Source of the DNA: JAJDAT01 sp964570665
Lineage (GTDB): Bacteria; Nitrospinota; Nitrospinia; Nitrospinales; JAJDAT01
Direction of reading: 5' to 3'
Length of the DNA: 64,000 bases
NCBI GenBank assembly: GCA_964570665.1
Contig: CAZMZH010000003.1
Span: 186,001-250,000 of the forward strand
The first letter of the stretch is position 1. Each line of letters begins with the position of its first letter. Shown piece by piece: positions 1-9,719 of the stretch. The notes beneath the pieces are model-generated. The model did not search any database. It was given only the letters and a program-made list of their open reading frames with translations, and had not been told where the DNA came from. The translations under genes and the position numbers were made by a program.

Positions 1-2058
1 GTTACCGATATTGATACTGGAGATGATACTGGATATTACATTTTTTTGCGGTCTCTTTTTTTTGATGGAGACCTCGATTTTTATAACGAGTTATTTTACG
101 GTCATATAGAAGAATTTAACTCCACTGGTTATGTATTTAATAATTGGCAAATTGGACAAAGTTTTTTAATATTTCCCTTTTTTATCCTGGGGCATTTTGG
201 CGCAATAATATTAAACGCGTTGGGTTATTCTGTTTCTCTAGATGGCTATTCCTTCCCGTACCATATGGCGCTTGCTTTGGCTTCACAAACATACCTTTTT
301 CTAGGTCTTTTAATTACCTTCCAAATTAACAGAAAATATTTTTCAGAAGTACCTTCTTTATTGGCAACCCTAATGATATGGGTCGCTTCTCCGTTGATTT
401 ATTACACCTTTATTCGTCAACGTTTGGCTCATACGGTAGAGTTTTTTTTGGCCGCTCTTTTTATTTTGGTATGGTTGAAAAATCGAGATTCGGCAAATCA
501 TTGGAAACACGCGCTAATGGGAGGGATTGTTGGTTTTTTAGGTTCGGTGAGAATTGTAAGCTTTGGATTGGTGGTTATTTATATTGTGGATCAGCTTTGG
601 TCAATTTATCGATTTAATTTTAAAAGTTTAAAAATTAATTGTTTAATCTTTTTTGCGTTATTTGGTCTCCTATTCTTTTCGACCCAGTTGATAACATGGC
701 AGATAATTGAAGGTTTTCCCTTACCTGGTAATCATATCGATAGAAGCAATAGTTATATGTTTTCATATTCTATTACTACATTTTTTAAAGATGCAATCGA
801 TTTTTTCTTTGGATATAAGTGGGGAATCTTATATTCCTCGCCAATAATTTTGTTGGGTATTTTAGGGGCGATATTTTGTGAAAAGTTGGATGAGTTTCGT
901 TTCCCAATCATTATGGCAATATTGGCTTATGTATTATTAAGTATTTATGTGTTGATGTGGATAGCTTCTTACCAATACAGATATATAATTCCCATATATC
1001 CTTTAGCCAGTATTGGGTTGGGATATGTAATTAGCGAAGCCTTAAAGAGCCGTTTTAAGCGATTGGTTTTAATTTTCTTATCTTTTGTTTTGATAAGCGC
1101 GCAATATTTAATTTTAATTCAGTATAAAGTAACCCTTTCTTATCAAAACATGCAATTTGTAATTAAAGCGTTATCAAATATACCAGCGATTATTACCGAA
1201 CAACCTGAATTGCTTTTGCGGTCCACCAATATTTTTAAATTATTGTCTTTGGAATTTGATTGGACCTATAAAGAGTTTTCATATTTAGTTCTATTTCCTT
1301 TGTTTCAATTCATTCTCCTTATTATTGGTTACGTCGCATTTAATAGAGTTAAGAATTATTTTGAATATTCAACAAAAGATATAGCGAAAACGATTTGTAT
1401 TTCTGGAGCAATAATTATATTGACGATCAATATTATGTTGATAGTTATAGGACCCGAAAAATCGAAAGCTGAAATTGCGGCTAGACAAGATTATTTGAAA
1501 TTTCAAACTCAGATTAAGGATGCCCAGAAGAGAGGAAGGTTTGATGAAGTGGTTTTATTGCGCCAAAAAGCGGTGGACGCTATACCGGATTTTTGGATAG
1601 CGCACCTTAAACTTGCTATTTCCCAAGAGTTGGTAGGATTAAAGATTGAAGCAAATAAAAATTATGAAGAAGCTTTGCGGTTAAATCCTCACCGGCAACT
1701 TATCAAATTCAATATGGCTCAAAATCTGATAAAACTTGGGGAATTGGATCGCGCGGAGGATTTACTACGCTTGGCCATTAGGGACGATCCCACCAATCCT
1801 AAACCTTATCAAAGTATGGCTTTGCTCGTAGTAAAGAGAGGTCGATTTGAGGAGGCTTTGATATTGTTGGAACAAGCTTTAACTTTAAATCCTAATTTTG
1901 GAAAAGCTCATTTTAATTTGGCTGTCCTGTTGATGAAACTAAATCGAGTTGAGGAAGCTAAGTTGCATTTTACATCTGCATTAAATTTGGAAGTGAAAAA
2001 TCCAGCGTTGGATAAGATATCCAAACTTTTCGATTTGAAAAAGGACACTCAAGAATAA
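1..2058 (+). CDS. GT-C-like polytopic membrane protein with TPR tail, copy 1 (5' end outside window)
   Basis: The reading frame is open from base 1, so the start lies upstream of the window; the first visible residues (VTDIDTGDDTGYY) match an internal part of the paralogue at 6692. The N-terminal two thirds is a run of hydrophobic helices. An acidic GDD motif sits in the first large loop, where GT-C glycosyltransferases carry catalytic aspartates, followed by TGYVFNNWQIG and a FIRQRLAH motif shared by all four paralogues in this window. The C-terminal ~180 residues form about four or five TPRs. The likely role is a polyprenyl-phosphate-sugar-dependent glycosyltransferase or other envelope-glycan membrane protein; the fold is inferred. 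It lies 3' to 3' with an FAD oxidoreductase gene. Confidence 0.75.
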   Translation, partial: VTDIDTGDDTGYYIFLRSLFFDGDLDFYNELFYGHIEEFNSTGYVFNNWQIGQSFLIFPFFILGHFGAIILNALGYSVSLDGYSFPYHMALALASQTYLFLGLLITFQINRKYFSEVPSLLATLMIWVASPLIYYTFIRQRLAHTVEFFLAALFILVWLKNRDSANHWKHALMGGIVGFLGSVRIVSFGLVVIYIVDQLWSIYRFNFKSLKINCLIFFALFGLLFFSTQLITWQIIEGFPLPGNHIDRSNSYMFSYSITTFFKDAIDFFFGYKWGILYSSPIILLGILGAIFCEKLDEFRFPIIMAILAYVLLSIYVLMWIASYQYRYIIPIYPLASIGLGYVISEALKSRFKRLVLIFLSFVLISAQYLILIQYKVTLSYQNMQFVIKALSNIPAIITEQPELLLRSTNIFKLLSLEFDWTYKEFSYLVLFPLFQFILLIIGYVAFNRVKNYFEYSTKDIAKTICISGAIIILTINIMLIVIGPEKSKAEIAARQDYLKFQTQIKDAQKRGRFDEVVLLRQKAVDAIPDFWIAHLKLAISQELVGLKIEANKNYEEALRLNPHRQLIKFNMAQNLIKLGELDRAEDLLRLAIRDDPTNPKPYQSMALLVVKRGRFEEALILLEQALTLNPNFGKAHFNLAVLLMKLNRVEEAKLHFTSALNLEVKNPALDKISKLFDLKKDTQE

Positions 2059-2089
2059 CAATATCTTTAAGTTATTGAATCTTATTTTT

Positions 2090-3490
2090 TTATTTAGTGG
2101 GCTTTGTATAGTCTGATTGAGTTATATTGTCTGCGGCGTTATATGCCATTTTCATTGCGATATGGGAATTGACGTAGCTGAATGCGCCTTGCCTTCCAAT
2201 GGATTGGAGATTGGATATTCTGTCGATCCAATTAAAAACGGTTTCTAAATTTTCCTCGTAATTTAATAAGTAAATAGGGTAGGCGTTTGGAGCTTTAAAT
2301 ACGTGACTGTCTATTATTTCTTTGCGTTGGATTATTTTTTCATTTTCTAAATCATTCACAACTTTTTTAATTACTTCTTCTTCGTCGTTCCAAATTGCAT
2401 CGGATACATCGCAATTTACTTCAGCAATTAGAATGGTGGCGTTTGGTGGATTAATATCGAACCCGAAGTAACTTAGATCCATTATTCGATTGAATGATAT
2501 TTCCCTGAAATACATAAATGAGGCGGGTAACGCTTTTGGGATATCGACCACGATTCCTACAAAAAGTGTGGCTCTTGATTTTAAAGCGTTGGCAGCGTCA
2601 ATGACAGTTTGTTCGGGGAGAGGAGCAGATAATTGGACTAAATGTTTTAATGGAATCGTCGAAATTAAATGGTCGCATTTAATGGTACTTTCAACGTTAT
2701 TGGAAATGATTTTTACTGAGCTTGCTTTTTGATTTGTGAAATTAATACCGGTGGCTTTGTGATTTAATAATATGCTGCCTCCCGATTTTTGAATTTCTTT
2801 TCCAATTTTTTCTGCAATTAACGAAAAGCCATGTTTTGTGGTAAAAATTTCTCCTTCTACTTTTTCTACATAACCTTTAATGCTTATCTCTTTAGCTTTT
2901 TTAGGTTTGAGGTTTTTGATTAATTTTTCCGCCACCTCTAAAATGTTCATTTTAGGAATGCGCTGTTTTGCAAATTCAGGAGAGAATTCAATAGGAGGAA
3001 TTCCCCAAACTTTTTCAATGTAAGGTTTGAAAAATATCTCGTATAAGCCTTTTCCGTAATTTGCCAATAATACGGTTTCGCTATTTTCCAGTTCTGGTGG
3101 ATTGATCTTTGAATTGAGATTATAATAAATTAGGCTGAACAGGCATTGAATTACCGTAATTAAGGGCAATTTTCTAAGAATATCGGATATTGAAAGGGGG
3201 AAGTTAAAGTATTCGCCCATGAATTTAATTTTGACGGTTCTTTCGAATCGAATTAAATCGTCCCCCATAATTTTTTTGATATCGCCTAAAATTTCCTCGT
3301 CGGTAGTATGGAAAACATGAGGTCCAAATTCGTAAATATTTCCGTTCCATTCTACGCCACCAGCCAGACCGCCAGGTCTATTCGAGATTTCAATTACATG
3401 GACTTCGAAATTTTTTTTGGAAAGGCGCCATGCGGCGGCTAAGCCCGCAATTCCTCCGCCTAATATGACAACTTTTTCTTTATTTGACAT
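2090..3490 (-). CDS. FAD-dependent amine-oxidase-like oxidoreductase (UDP-galactopyranose mutase / HemY-like fold)
   Basis: The protein has 466 residues. An N-terminal dinucleotide-binding motif (VVILGGGIAGLAAAW, about residues 7-21) is followed by an acidic strand end (HVIE) and RPGGLAGG, the standard FAD-binding arrangement of the amine oxidase superfamily. The stretch FGPHVFHTTDEE (55-66) resembles the UDP-galactopyranose mutase motif, and a KPYIEKVWG-type segment follows in mid-protein. Such proteins are common in polysaccharide loci, where substrates are usually unknown. Its neighbours (DegT aminotransferase, WbqC, NeuD-type acetyltransferase) support sugar-nucleotide or lipid-linked glycan modification rather than haem synthesis. 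The aminotransferase gene lies 36 bp upstream on the same strand, so the two are likely co-transcribed. Confidence 0.78.
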   Translation of the reverse strand: MSNKEKVVILGGGIAGLAAAWRLSKKNFEVHVIEISNRPGGLAGGVEWNGNIYEFGPHVFHTTDEEILGDIKKIMGDDLIRFERTVKIKFMGEYFNFPLSISDILRKLPLITVIQCLFSLIYYNLNSKINPPELENSETVLLANYGKGLYEIFFKPYIEKVWGIPPIEFSPEFAKQRIPKMNILEVAEKLIKNLKPKKAKEISIKGYVEKVEGEIFTTKHGFSLIAEKIGKEIQKSGGSILLNHKATGINFTNQKASSVKIISNNVESTIKCDHLISTIPLKHLVQLSAPLPEQTVIDAANALKSRATLFVGIVVDIPKALPASFMYFREISFNRIMDLSYFGFDINPPNATILIAEVNCDVSDAIWNDEEEVIKKVVNDLENEKIIQRKEIIDSHVFKAPNAYPIYLLNYEENLETVFNWIDRISNLQSIGRQGAFSYVNSHIAMKMAYNAADNITQSDYTKPTK

Positions 3491-3526
3491 GTATTAAAAG
3501 TGGAATGTTTCCTAGTTTTATAATTG

Positions 3527-4627
3527 TCAGAAGTTTTTTACTGTATCTACAATTTGCTGAACATCGGAGTCGCTGAGGTTTGGATGAAGAGGTAGGTTCA
3601 AAGCGGTTTCGTTTAGCTGTTCGCTATTTGGTAATTTCGCATCTGATTGATAAATAGGATTTAAATGGAGAGGATGATATCTCAAAGTTGAATAAATGCC
3701 TTTGTCTAAAAGGTAGTGAGCAAACTCATCGCGCCTTCCATTGGTTAATTGAACGCAGTATGTAAAATAGGAATGTTGTTCGTCAGATTCGGCGTCTTTA
3801 GGAAGTATTAACCATGGCAATTCTTTAAATGTCTCCTGATAGAAGTTCCATATTTTCTTTCTTAAACCTTGGTTGTGGTCTATTTTCTTTAGTTGAGCCA
3901 ATCCTACGCTTGCGCATATATCGTTTGGAATGAGTTTCGGATAGATGTCAAATATATGATATTCCCACCAGCGGTTGGATTTTGTTTTTGAAACTTCAAA
4001 ACCAGACTTTCCGATGCCGCAATATCTTAAATTATTTGTTTGTTTAGAGTGATTTATATTTTTTGCGGTTATTCCTCCACCCTCTGGCATGGGTAAGTTT
4101 TTGATAGCGTCGAAACTGTAAATACCAATATCTCCGATACTTCCACAATATTGATCGCCTAACTTTGAGTCCACCGCATGGGCGGCATCTTCAATAATGG
4201 GTAATCCTAATTCTGAAAGTGTCTCCATTCTTACAGGTTTACCGGCATAATGTACGACCATAAGCGCTTTAGTATTTTTAGTAATACAAGGAGCTATCGT
4301 TTCTAAAGTCACATTTTGTGTATAGAGATCAACATCGCAAAAAACAGGTTTAAGTCCCGCTAATAAAATAGAATGCGCGCAAGAAATCCAAGTAAAAGAA
4401 GGAAGAATGACTTCGGAACCTTTTGGTAGATCTAAAAGTTTCACGGCCATCAATAAAGAATTGGAGCCACTATTGAGTAAAGTAAAAGAAGGCAAACTCA
4501 ATCGTTTTGAAAATGCTTCTTCAAATTGGCGGGTTTTAGGACCGATCCCCATCCATTGATTTTCAAGGCTTGATTGAATCTCGCTGAGTTCCTCTGACCC
4601 TACTTTTGAACCAAAAACAGAAATCAT
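3527..4627 (-). CDS. DegT/DnrJ/EryC1/StrS-family PLP-dependent sugar aminotransferase
   Basis: This 366-residue fold-type I aminotransferase matches the usual family length. It shows the PLP-phosphate region (NSGSNSLLMA, 52-61), the EDAAHA motif with the PLP-pyridine aspartate at 147, and the lysine of SFDAIKNLPMPEGGG at 176, which should be the Schiff-base residue. The family transfers an amino group from glutamate to a keto-sugar nucleotide, giving 3- or 4-amino sugars. With a NeuD-type acetyltransferase encoded nearby, N-acylated amino-sugar synthesis for a surface glycan is plausible. The usual family motif after the lysine (TTGEGG) is changed to PMPEGG here. The substrate cannot be read from sequence. 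Confidence 0.88.
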   Translation of the reverse strand: MISVFGSKVGSEELSEIQSSLENQWMGIGPKTRQFEEAFSKRLSLPSFTLLNSGSNSLLMAVKLLDLPKGSEVILPSFTWISCAHSILLAGLKPVFCDVDLYTQNVTLETIAPCITKNTKALMVVHYAGKPVRMETLSELGLPIIEDAAHAVDSKLGDQYCGSIGDIGIYSFDAIKNLPMPEGGGITAKNINHSKQTNNLRYCGIGKSGFEVSKTKSNRWWEYHIFDIYPKLIPNDICASVGLAQLKKIDHNQGLRKKIWNFYQETFKELPWLILPKDAESDEQHSYFTYCVQLTNGRRDEFAHYLLDKGIYSTLRYHPLHLNPIYQSDAKLPNSEQLNETALNLPLHPNLSDSDVQQIVDTVKNF

Positions 4628-4868
4628 TTTTTCTTTAAACCGTTAAAATTAAATAGATCTAGATATTTAATGGCGAATAAAACGTAGATTTTAAAAAAAA
4701 GGCAGGTGAATTAGACTCTTAAAGCTTCCCTTGTCGAGATGGTTTAATTGAGAAATGCTCTGCTTTTCTGCCAAATGACGCTTTGTATCTTTAACCAGAA
4801 AATTGAATTTTAATTATAAAAATATCAATTTCAAAGGATTAATAATACCATAAATGGCGACGTTTTTT

Positions 4869-5567
4869 TTAAATCAGCTTATAGTTGTTTAAAAACTTTT
4901 GGACCGTTGCTACATCGTTAAACATGATAGTATCCAGAATCGATAAATGAGGCACAAATTCACTTTTAAATTGAGGATAAGCGATAGGCTCTGATTGTAA
5001 AAAATTTAAGCGGATTTGATGGCTTAAAAAAGATTCTTGAGAATAAAGATCGATCCCCCCTATTGGGTTGATATAGCGATCGGCTTTTTCCTTTATGCAG
5101 ATATCGATTATACGATTTTGGCTTTTTAAATTTGAATTGCCATATATCGTCGACGAAGGAATCAGTTGGGTCGAAATATTCAAATAAGCGCTGACCTTTT
5201 TGAGGCTTGAATAAGCTAATTCTGAAATATGAGTATGGTTTTGTTTGACGATGTCTTCAAATAAATCAAATGCCCTTTGGAAATAAGGAGCTTTTCGATA
5301 GGCCAATTCTACTTTTTTTAATATCTTTGATTTCCAATTTAAATCAAAAGCAATTTCAATATCTTTAATCAGTTTGTTTTGACTTAATTTTTTTAATGGA
5401 ACGATAAAAAAATTAGGGCGATTTGCAATTAAAATACTATTGCGATTGATCCATTTTTTTTTCATATAATTAACGTCGTCATAGATAACAAATCGGTCCA
5501 CTGCGTTAATTAATTGAAAATAACCCAAATAGGGTAAAAAATAAGGTTGTACTATCGCGATTTTCAT
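4869..5567 (-). CDS. WbqC-like family protein
   Basis: This 232-residue protein begins with the WbqC signature (AIVQPYFLPYLGYFQLI, residues 3-19), followed by DRFVIYDDVNYMKKKWINRN, which is typical of the family. WbqC-like proteins are found in O-antigen and capsule loci and are thought to act in amino-sugar modification; their reaction is poorly defined. The gene starts at ATG 5567. It is separated by about 240 bp of AT-rich DNA from the aminotransferase on the same strand, and is divergent from the acetyltransferase gene at 5967. Family assignment is confident, function is not. Confidence 0.85.
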   Translation of the reverse strand: MKIAIVQPYFLPYLGYFQLINAVDRFVIYDDVNYMKKKWINRNSILIANRPNFFIVPLKKLSQNKLIKDIEIAFDLNWKSKILKKVELAYRKAPYFQRAFDLFEDIVKQNHTHISELAYSSLKKVSAYLNISTQLIPSSTIYGNSNLKSQNRIIDICIKEKADRYINPIGGIDLYSQESFLSHQIRLNFLQSEPIAYPQFKSEFVPHLSILDTIMFNDVATVQKFLNNYKLI

Positions 5568-5966
5568 AAATCGTATTAATATTTTTACTTCAACTTCGTT
5601 TCTATTTATTTTTGAAGAATTGAATAGCTGAAAAAAAGATAATATGAAATTTCAATTGGTTGTTATAAACCGATGAATATTTTAAGAAAAGAATATTGTT
5701 AGTTATCTAAAAAATCATTAATTTAATATGCCAGATTTACTAAAACGTTACAATACAAGGCTGAGATTAGCAGAGCGTTTTCCTAGAAATTGTCTTTCCT
5801 AATTTTGCTTAGTTTTTAATGTTATACCAGAGGATAATGAATTGTTAGAAGTTTGCTTGTAATTATCCTTACTTCTTTTCTAAGGTAATTGTTAATCTTT
5901 ATTTTTATAATGGATGATGTACTTTTTGAAAGCTTATAAATATTTTTAAATAACTTATTTTGAAAG
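5568..5966. other. 399-bp AT-rich divergent intergenic region
   Basis: This region separates the divergent WbqC-like and NeuD-like genes, so promoters for both strands should lie here. I see runs of A and T but no convincing -35/-10 pair, hairpin or repeat, and no open frame with a ribosome binding site. Confidence 0.5.
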
Positions 5967-6629
5967 ATGGCGAAAATAATAATATTTGGGATTTTAGATT
6001 CTGCATCTTTAGCTCACTTTTATTTGAAAAATGATACCGATCATAATGTGGTCGCATTTTCTATTGGAAGCAAATACATGACCGGCGTTCAAAAATTTGA
6101 AGGAGCTCCGGTTATTCCCTTTGAGGAGATAGAGAAAGAATTTTCCCCAAGCGAGTACAAATTTTTTGCACCGATGTCTTATCGAAAGATGAATCGCTTG
6201 CGAGCGGATGTATATCGACAGATCAAAGAAAAAGAATATGAAATGATTAGTTATGTAAGTTCCACTTCAATTGTTGCTCCAGGAACAAATATTGGAGAAA
6301 ACTGTTTGATACTTGAAAAAACAGTGATTCAACCTTTCGTTAACTTAGGGAATAATGTGATTGTTTGGAGCGGAGCGCAAATTTCCCACCACGTATCAAT
6401 TGACGATCATGTGTTTTTGGGTTCTCAAGCCATTATTTCAGGGCATTGTAAAGTCGACTCGTATTCGTTCTTGGGTATTAATTCAACCATTCGCGAAGGT
6501 GTTCATATAAAAGAAGGCGTTTTAGTTGCTATGTCCTCGGCTATAACTGGAGAAACAGAACCTTGGAGCGTCTATAAAGGGGTTCCAGGCAGAAAAGATC
6601 CAGTTTCTAGCAAGAATTTTGACGCTTAA
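5967..6629 (+). CDS. NeuD/PglD-like sugar O- or N-acetyltransferase (left-handed beta-helix)
   Basis: The protein has 220 residues. The N-terminal ~95 residues form a Rossmann-like domain beginning AKIIIFGILDSASLAHFY, as in the NeuD/PglD acetyltransferases. From about residue 100 there are imperfect hexapeptide repeats (APGTNIGENCLI, NLGNNVIVWSGAQI, IDDHVFLGSQA) that build a left-handed beta-helix, with a conserved SHHVSIDDH stretch likely carrying the catalytic histidine. It should transfer acetyl from acetyl-CoA to an amino or hydroxyl sugar. The nearby aminotransferase could supply the amino-sugar. The GT-C/TPR gene follows 62 bp downstream on the same strand, so the two may be co-transcribed. 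Confidence 0.82.
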   Translation: MAKIIIFGILDSASLAHFYLKNDTDHNVVAFSIGSKYMTGVQKFEGAPVIPFEEIEKEFSPSEYKFFAPMSYRKMNRLRADVYRQIKEKEYEMISYVSSTSIVAPGTNIGENCLILEKTVIQPFVNLGNNVIVWSGAQISHHVSIDDHVFLGSQAIISGHCKVDSYSFLGINSTIREGVHIKEGVLVAMSSAITGETEPWSVYKGVPGRKDPVSSKNFDA

Positions 6630-6691
6630 AAAATTCCGACCTAATTTCCCTTTTCTAATTTTCTTTTCATAAATTTTTAATTCAATTAATT

Positions 6692-9097
6692 ATGAAAATC
6701 CGGTTTTTCTTTCCATTTGTGCTTATTAGTTCCTTTTTTCTTGTCTTCCTATTAATTACCCCCCTAGGCGTGTTTAATGACTGGATTCCTCCGTCATTAC
6801 ATACTGGGAACTATTCGATTACTAATATTGATTCTGGAGACGACTATGGATATTACGCGTATTTAAGATCCATTTTCTTTGATGGAGATATCGATTTCTC
6901 TAATGAAAAATTTTACATCCATATAGAAGGATTCACGGAAACAGGTTATGTATTTAATAATTGGCAAATAGGATTGAGCGTTTTATTTTTTCCATTCTTT
7001 CTCATTGGTCATATATGGGCCATTATTCTTAATTCCCTTAATTATTCAGTTTCTCTGGATGGTTATTCGTTCCCATATTTGATGTCCACAGCTTTGGCTT
7101 CCCAGACCTATTTATTTCTTGGAATTTTACTGGTTTATCAAATCAATCGGAAATTTTTTAGCCAAGGCGTAGCTTTATTTAGCGCTTTATTGACTTGGTT
7201 GGCCTCTCCTATGATTTATTTTTCCTTTATTCGGCAAAGAATGGCGCATACGGCAGAATTTTTTGTGTCCGCTTTATTCATTTGGGTTTGGATTGAAAAT
7301 CGAGATTCTTCGGATAAATGGAAGCATGCGATGCTTGGAGGTATATTGGGGTTTTTAGGCGTTATCCGAATAACGGCTTTGGGAATTGGAATTTTGTACT
7401 TAGTTGACCAGTTAAGGAAGATTATAAAGAAAAACGAAAAAAAGTTTTCTTTGGAAAATTTTAGTTATTTTATTACCTTTTGGTTTCTCACTTTTTCATT
7501 ACAATTTTTGACTTGGTATAAAATTGAAGGATATCCGCTTCCAGTTTATAACATAAATTTCAATATAGGTTATTCTGGAAGTTATTCTTTAAAACTTATT
7601 TTTGATAATTCAGTAAATTTTTTTATCGGTTTTAAATGGGGCCTTTTATGGTCTTCTCCAATTATTATTATCGGAGTGTTCGGATTGATTTGGGGGAGAA
7701 ATTTGATTTCTTTTCGTATGCCCATGATTATGACCGTGTTGGCCTATTTTTTTCTTGTCATTTATGTTTTTAGTACACTGGCATCATATCAGTACCGCTA
7801 TTTATCTCCCATATATCCGCTAGTAAGCTTAGGGCTTTGCTTTATTTTAAACGAAGCCTTTAAAAAGCGAAGCTTACAAGCCCTGGTTTTGATTTTTGCC
7901 TTTGCATTTGTTTTTGCGCAATATTTTCTCTTGATCCAATATAAAGTGATAATTCCTTATAAGGATAATGAGTTTTCGATTAAAGCGTTATCAAATATCC
8001 CTACAATTTTAACTTCCCAGCCTGACTTACTTCTCCGGTCCTCTAACTTTTTTAAATTGCTTTCTTTAGATTTAGAGTTCGATTGGAGTTATAAGGAATT
8101 TTCATATTTTATTTTCTATCCGTTATTACAATTAATTTTTGCTATTTTAAGTTACAAAGTTTTTTATAAGATAGAGTCCTATGGCGAAAAATTTAAGGGT
8201 GAAAAGTCGAAAACAGTATGCGTTTTGGGCGTTGTAATAATTTTAATTTTAAATATTATATTAATTTTTTCGGGACCAGAAAAATCAAAAACTGAAATTG
8301 AGGCAAGACAGCAGTATTTAAAATTTAAAAAAGAGGCATTAGAAGCGGAAAAGAATGGAAATAAAAGAGAAGTAATCGCTTTGTTGAGGAAGGCGGTTAA
8401 TGCTGTTCCCGAACTTTGGTTAGCGAAGTTTAATCTGGCCCTTTTCTTAAATGCCAATGGGAATATTGAAGAAGCAAATAAATATTACAGGGAAGTATTA
8501 GACTTAAATTCTTATCACCAGACAAGTAAATATAATTTGGCTAAAAACTTGGCGAAAACAGGAAAGTTGAATCGAGCTGAAACGCTTTTACGTTCTGCTA
8601 TTAAAGACAATCCTTCGAATCCTAAACCTTACCAAAGTTTGGCTCAATTGCTTGTAAGACTAAAAAAAACCGAAGAGGCCGAACGGTTTTTCAATCGGGC
8701 TATTTCGTTAGATCCTGATTATGAGATAGCTTATTTGAATTTTGCAACTTTTTTGACAAGTTTAAATAGATATGAAGAAGCTGAGCGATTATTTAATCAG
8801 GCTATTTTGTTGAACCCAAAGTTTTGGACCGCTCATTTAAATTTTGGCATTTTACTGGCAAGTTTAAATAGATATGAAGAGGCGGAGAGATCGTTTAATC
8901 AGGCCATTTTACTATATCCAAAATTTGGGGAGGCTCATTTGAATTTGTCTATTTTGCTTACAAACTTGAAGCGTTACGACGAAGCTATTTTTCATTTAAA
9001 AAAAGCATTTGACGAAAAAGTTAATAGCCCGGCAATGGAAAGCTTGATGAAGTTTTATGGCATTCAAGTCTATGAAGTGAAAAAAAATAAACGTTAG
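6692..9097 (+). CDS. GT-C-like polytopic membrane protein with long TPR tail, copy 2
   Basis: This 801-residue complete paralogue of the gene at the window start begins with a hydrophobic helix (about residues 5-27), then FNDWIPP, a loop bearing DSGDDYGYY (about 48-56) and the shared TGYVFNNWQIG motif. About ten further hydrophobic segments run to about residue 535. Roughly seven TPRs fill residues 550-790. The loop acidic motif fits GT-C transferases, which use lipid-linked sugars on the outer face of the inner membrane; this is inference. The last TPRs are nearly identical at DNA level, so the tail appears to have grown by repeat duplication. It may be co-transcribed with the acetyltransferase gene 62 bp upstream. 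Confidence 0.78.
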   Translation: MKIRFFFPFVLISSFFLVFLLITPLGVFNDWIPPSLHTGNYSITNIDSGDDYGYYAYLRSIFFDGDIDFSNEKFYIHIEGFTETGYVFNNWQIGLSVLFFPFFLIGHIWAIILNSLNYSVSLDGYSFPYLMSTALASQTYLFLGILLVYQINRKFFSQGVALFSALLTWLASPMIYFSFIRQRMAHTAEFFVSALFIWVWIENRDSSDKWKHAMLGGILGFLGVIRITALGIGILYLVDQLRKIIKKNEKKFSLENFSYFITFWFLTFSLQFLTWYKIEGYPLPVYNINFNIGYSGSYSLKLIFDNSVNFFIGFKWGLLWSSPIIIIGVFGLIWGRNLISFRMPMIMTVLAYFFLVIYVFSTLASYQYRYLSPIYPLVSLGLCFILNEAFKKRSLQALVLIFAFAFVFAQYFLLIQYKVIIPYKDNEFSIKALSNIPTILTSQPDLLLRSSNFFKLLSLDLEFDWSYKEFSYFIFYPLLQLIFAILSYKVFYKIESYGEKFKGEKSKTVCVLGVVIILILNIILIFSGPEKSKTEIEARQQYLKFKKEALEAEKNGNKREVIALLRKAVNAVPELWLAKFNLALFLNANGNIEEANKYYREVLDLNSYHQTSKYNLAKNLAKTGKLNRAETLLRSAIKDNPSNPKPYQSLAQLLVRLKKTEEAERFFNRAISLDPDYEIAYLNFATFLTSLNRYEEAERLFNQAILLNPKFWTAHLNFGILLASLNRYEEAERSFNQAILLYPKFGEAHLNLSILLTNLKRYDEAIFHLKKAFDEKVNSPAMESLMKFYGIQVYEVKKNKR
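8759..8962 (+). repeat. Two tandem ~102-bp near-identical TPR-encoding units
   Basis: The 20-mer AGTTTAAATAGATATGAAGA occurs at 8759-8778 and again at 8861-8880, exactly 102 bp (34 codons, one TPR) apart. The flanking sequence remains highly similar over the unit. This indicates a recent in-frame duplication of a single TPR. Confidence 0.9.
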
Positions 9098-9126
9098 AAA
9101 ATTTCTTGAGAATTACCCTACTTTTT

Positions 9127-9630
9127 TTATAGTTTTAATTTCATTATGTAGGAAGATTCTCCAACTCTATTTAGAATCTGGTTGGTAGTTTTAAAGCCAA
9201 AACGCTCATAAAGTCTAAATGCGGGATTCGAATTTCGAACGCTTAAACCTATTGCTTTAAATCGTTTTTGAGTTGTTTCTATTAAAAGGGTGAGAAGTTT
9301 GGAGCCAATACCCTGGTTCCTATAGTTTTTTACCACAGCCATTGCAAGCTCGAGAGTTTCGTTGTCTATGTAAGAATACCCTTTAGAATTACCAATGAGA
9401 AGTCGTACCCAGACCGCTCCAATTTTCTCCTTTGTGTTTTCATGAATCGCTAAAAAGCCAATGTCGGTGGGTTTATCTCCAAAATCCTTAACATATAGTG
9501 ATAGAATTTGATTTGATTTCGCTTCTTCAATTGTTTCCTCAGACTCGGCCATATGGGCGGCCTCGTACAGCATTTTCCATAAAAATGGTTTGTCGTCGAT
9601 AGTTAACGAGCGGTAAGTAACTTTTTCCAT
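9127..9630 (-). CDS. GNAT-family N-acetyltransferase
   Basis: This 167-residue protein has the GNAT acetyl-CoA-binding motif A, here RNQGIGSKL (104-112), preceded by a beta strand (LELAMAVV). The C-terminal part NSNPAFRLYERFGFK is the usual motif B of small-molecule acetyltransferases. ATG at 9630 is the natural start. The substrate is unknown; close relatives acetylate amines, antibiotics or protein N-termini. It overlaps no neighbour and is followed closely by the convergent GT-C/TPR gene end. Confidence 0.85.
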   Translation of the reverse strand: MEKVTYRSLTIDDKPFLWKMLYEAAHMAESEETIEEAKSNQILSLYVKDFGDKPTDIGFLAIHENTKEKIGAVWVRLLIGNSKGYSYIDNETLELAMAVVKNYRNQGIGSKLLTLLIETTQKRFKAIGLSVRNSNPAFRLYERFGFKTTNQILNRVGESSYIMKLKL

Positions 9631-9650
9631 AATAGCGGAGCTCTAAATAA

Positions 9651-9684
9651 AAAAAGGTTTGGAGATAAAATCTCCAAACCTTTT
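9651..9684 (-). terminator. Rho-independent terminator of the Cys-rich secreted protein gene
   Basis: A perfect stem of at least 14 bp (GGTTTGGAGA / TCTCCAAACC core) with a 5-nt loop is followed, on the minus strand, by a run of seven T. It sits just downstream of the stop at 9720. The A/T-rich outer stem could also serve the plus strand. Confidence 0.9.
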
Positions 9685-9719
9685 AGATTAACTATGAAAA
9701 TATAAATTAAAACTACGAC

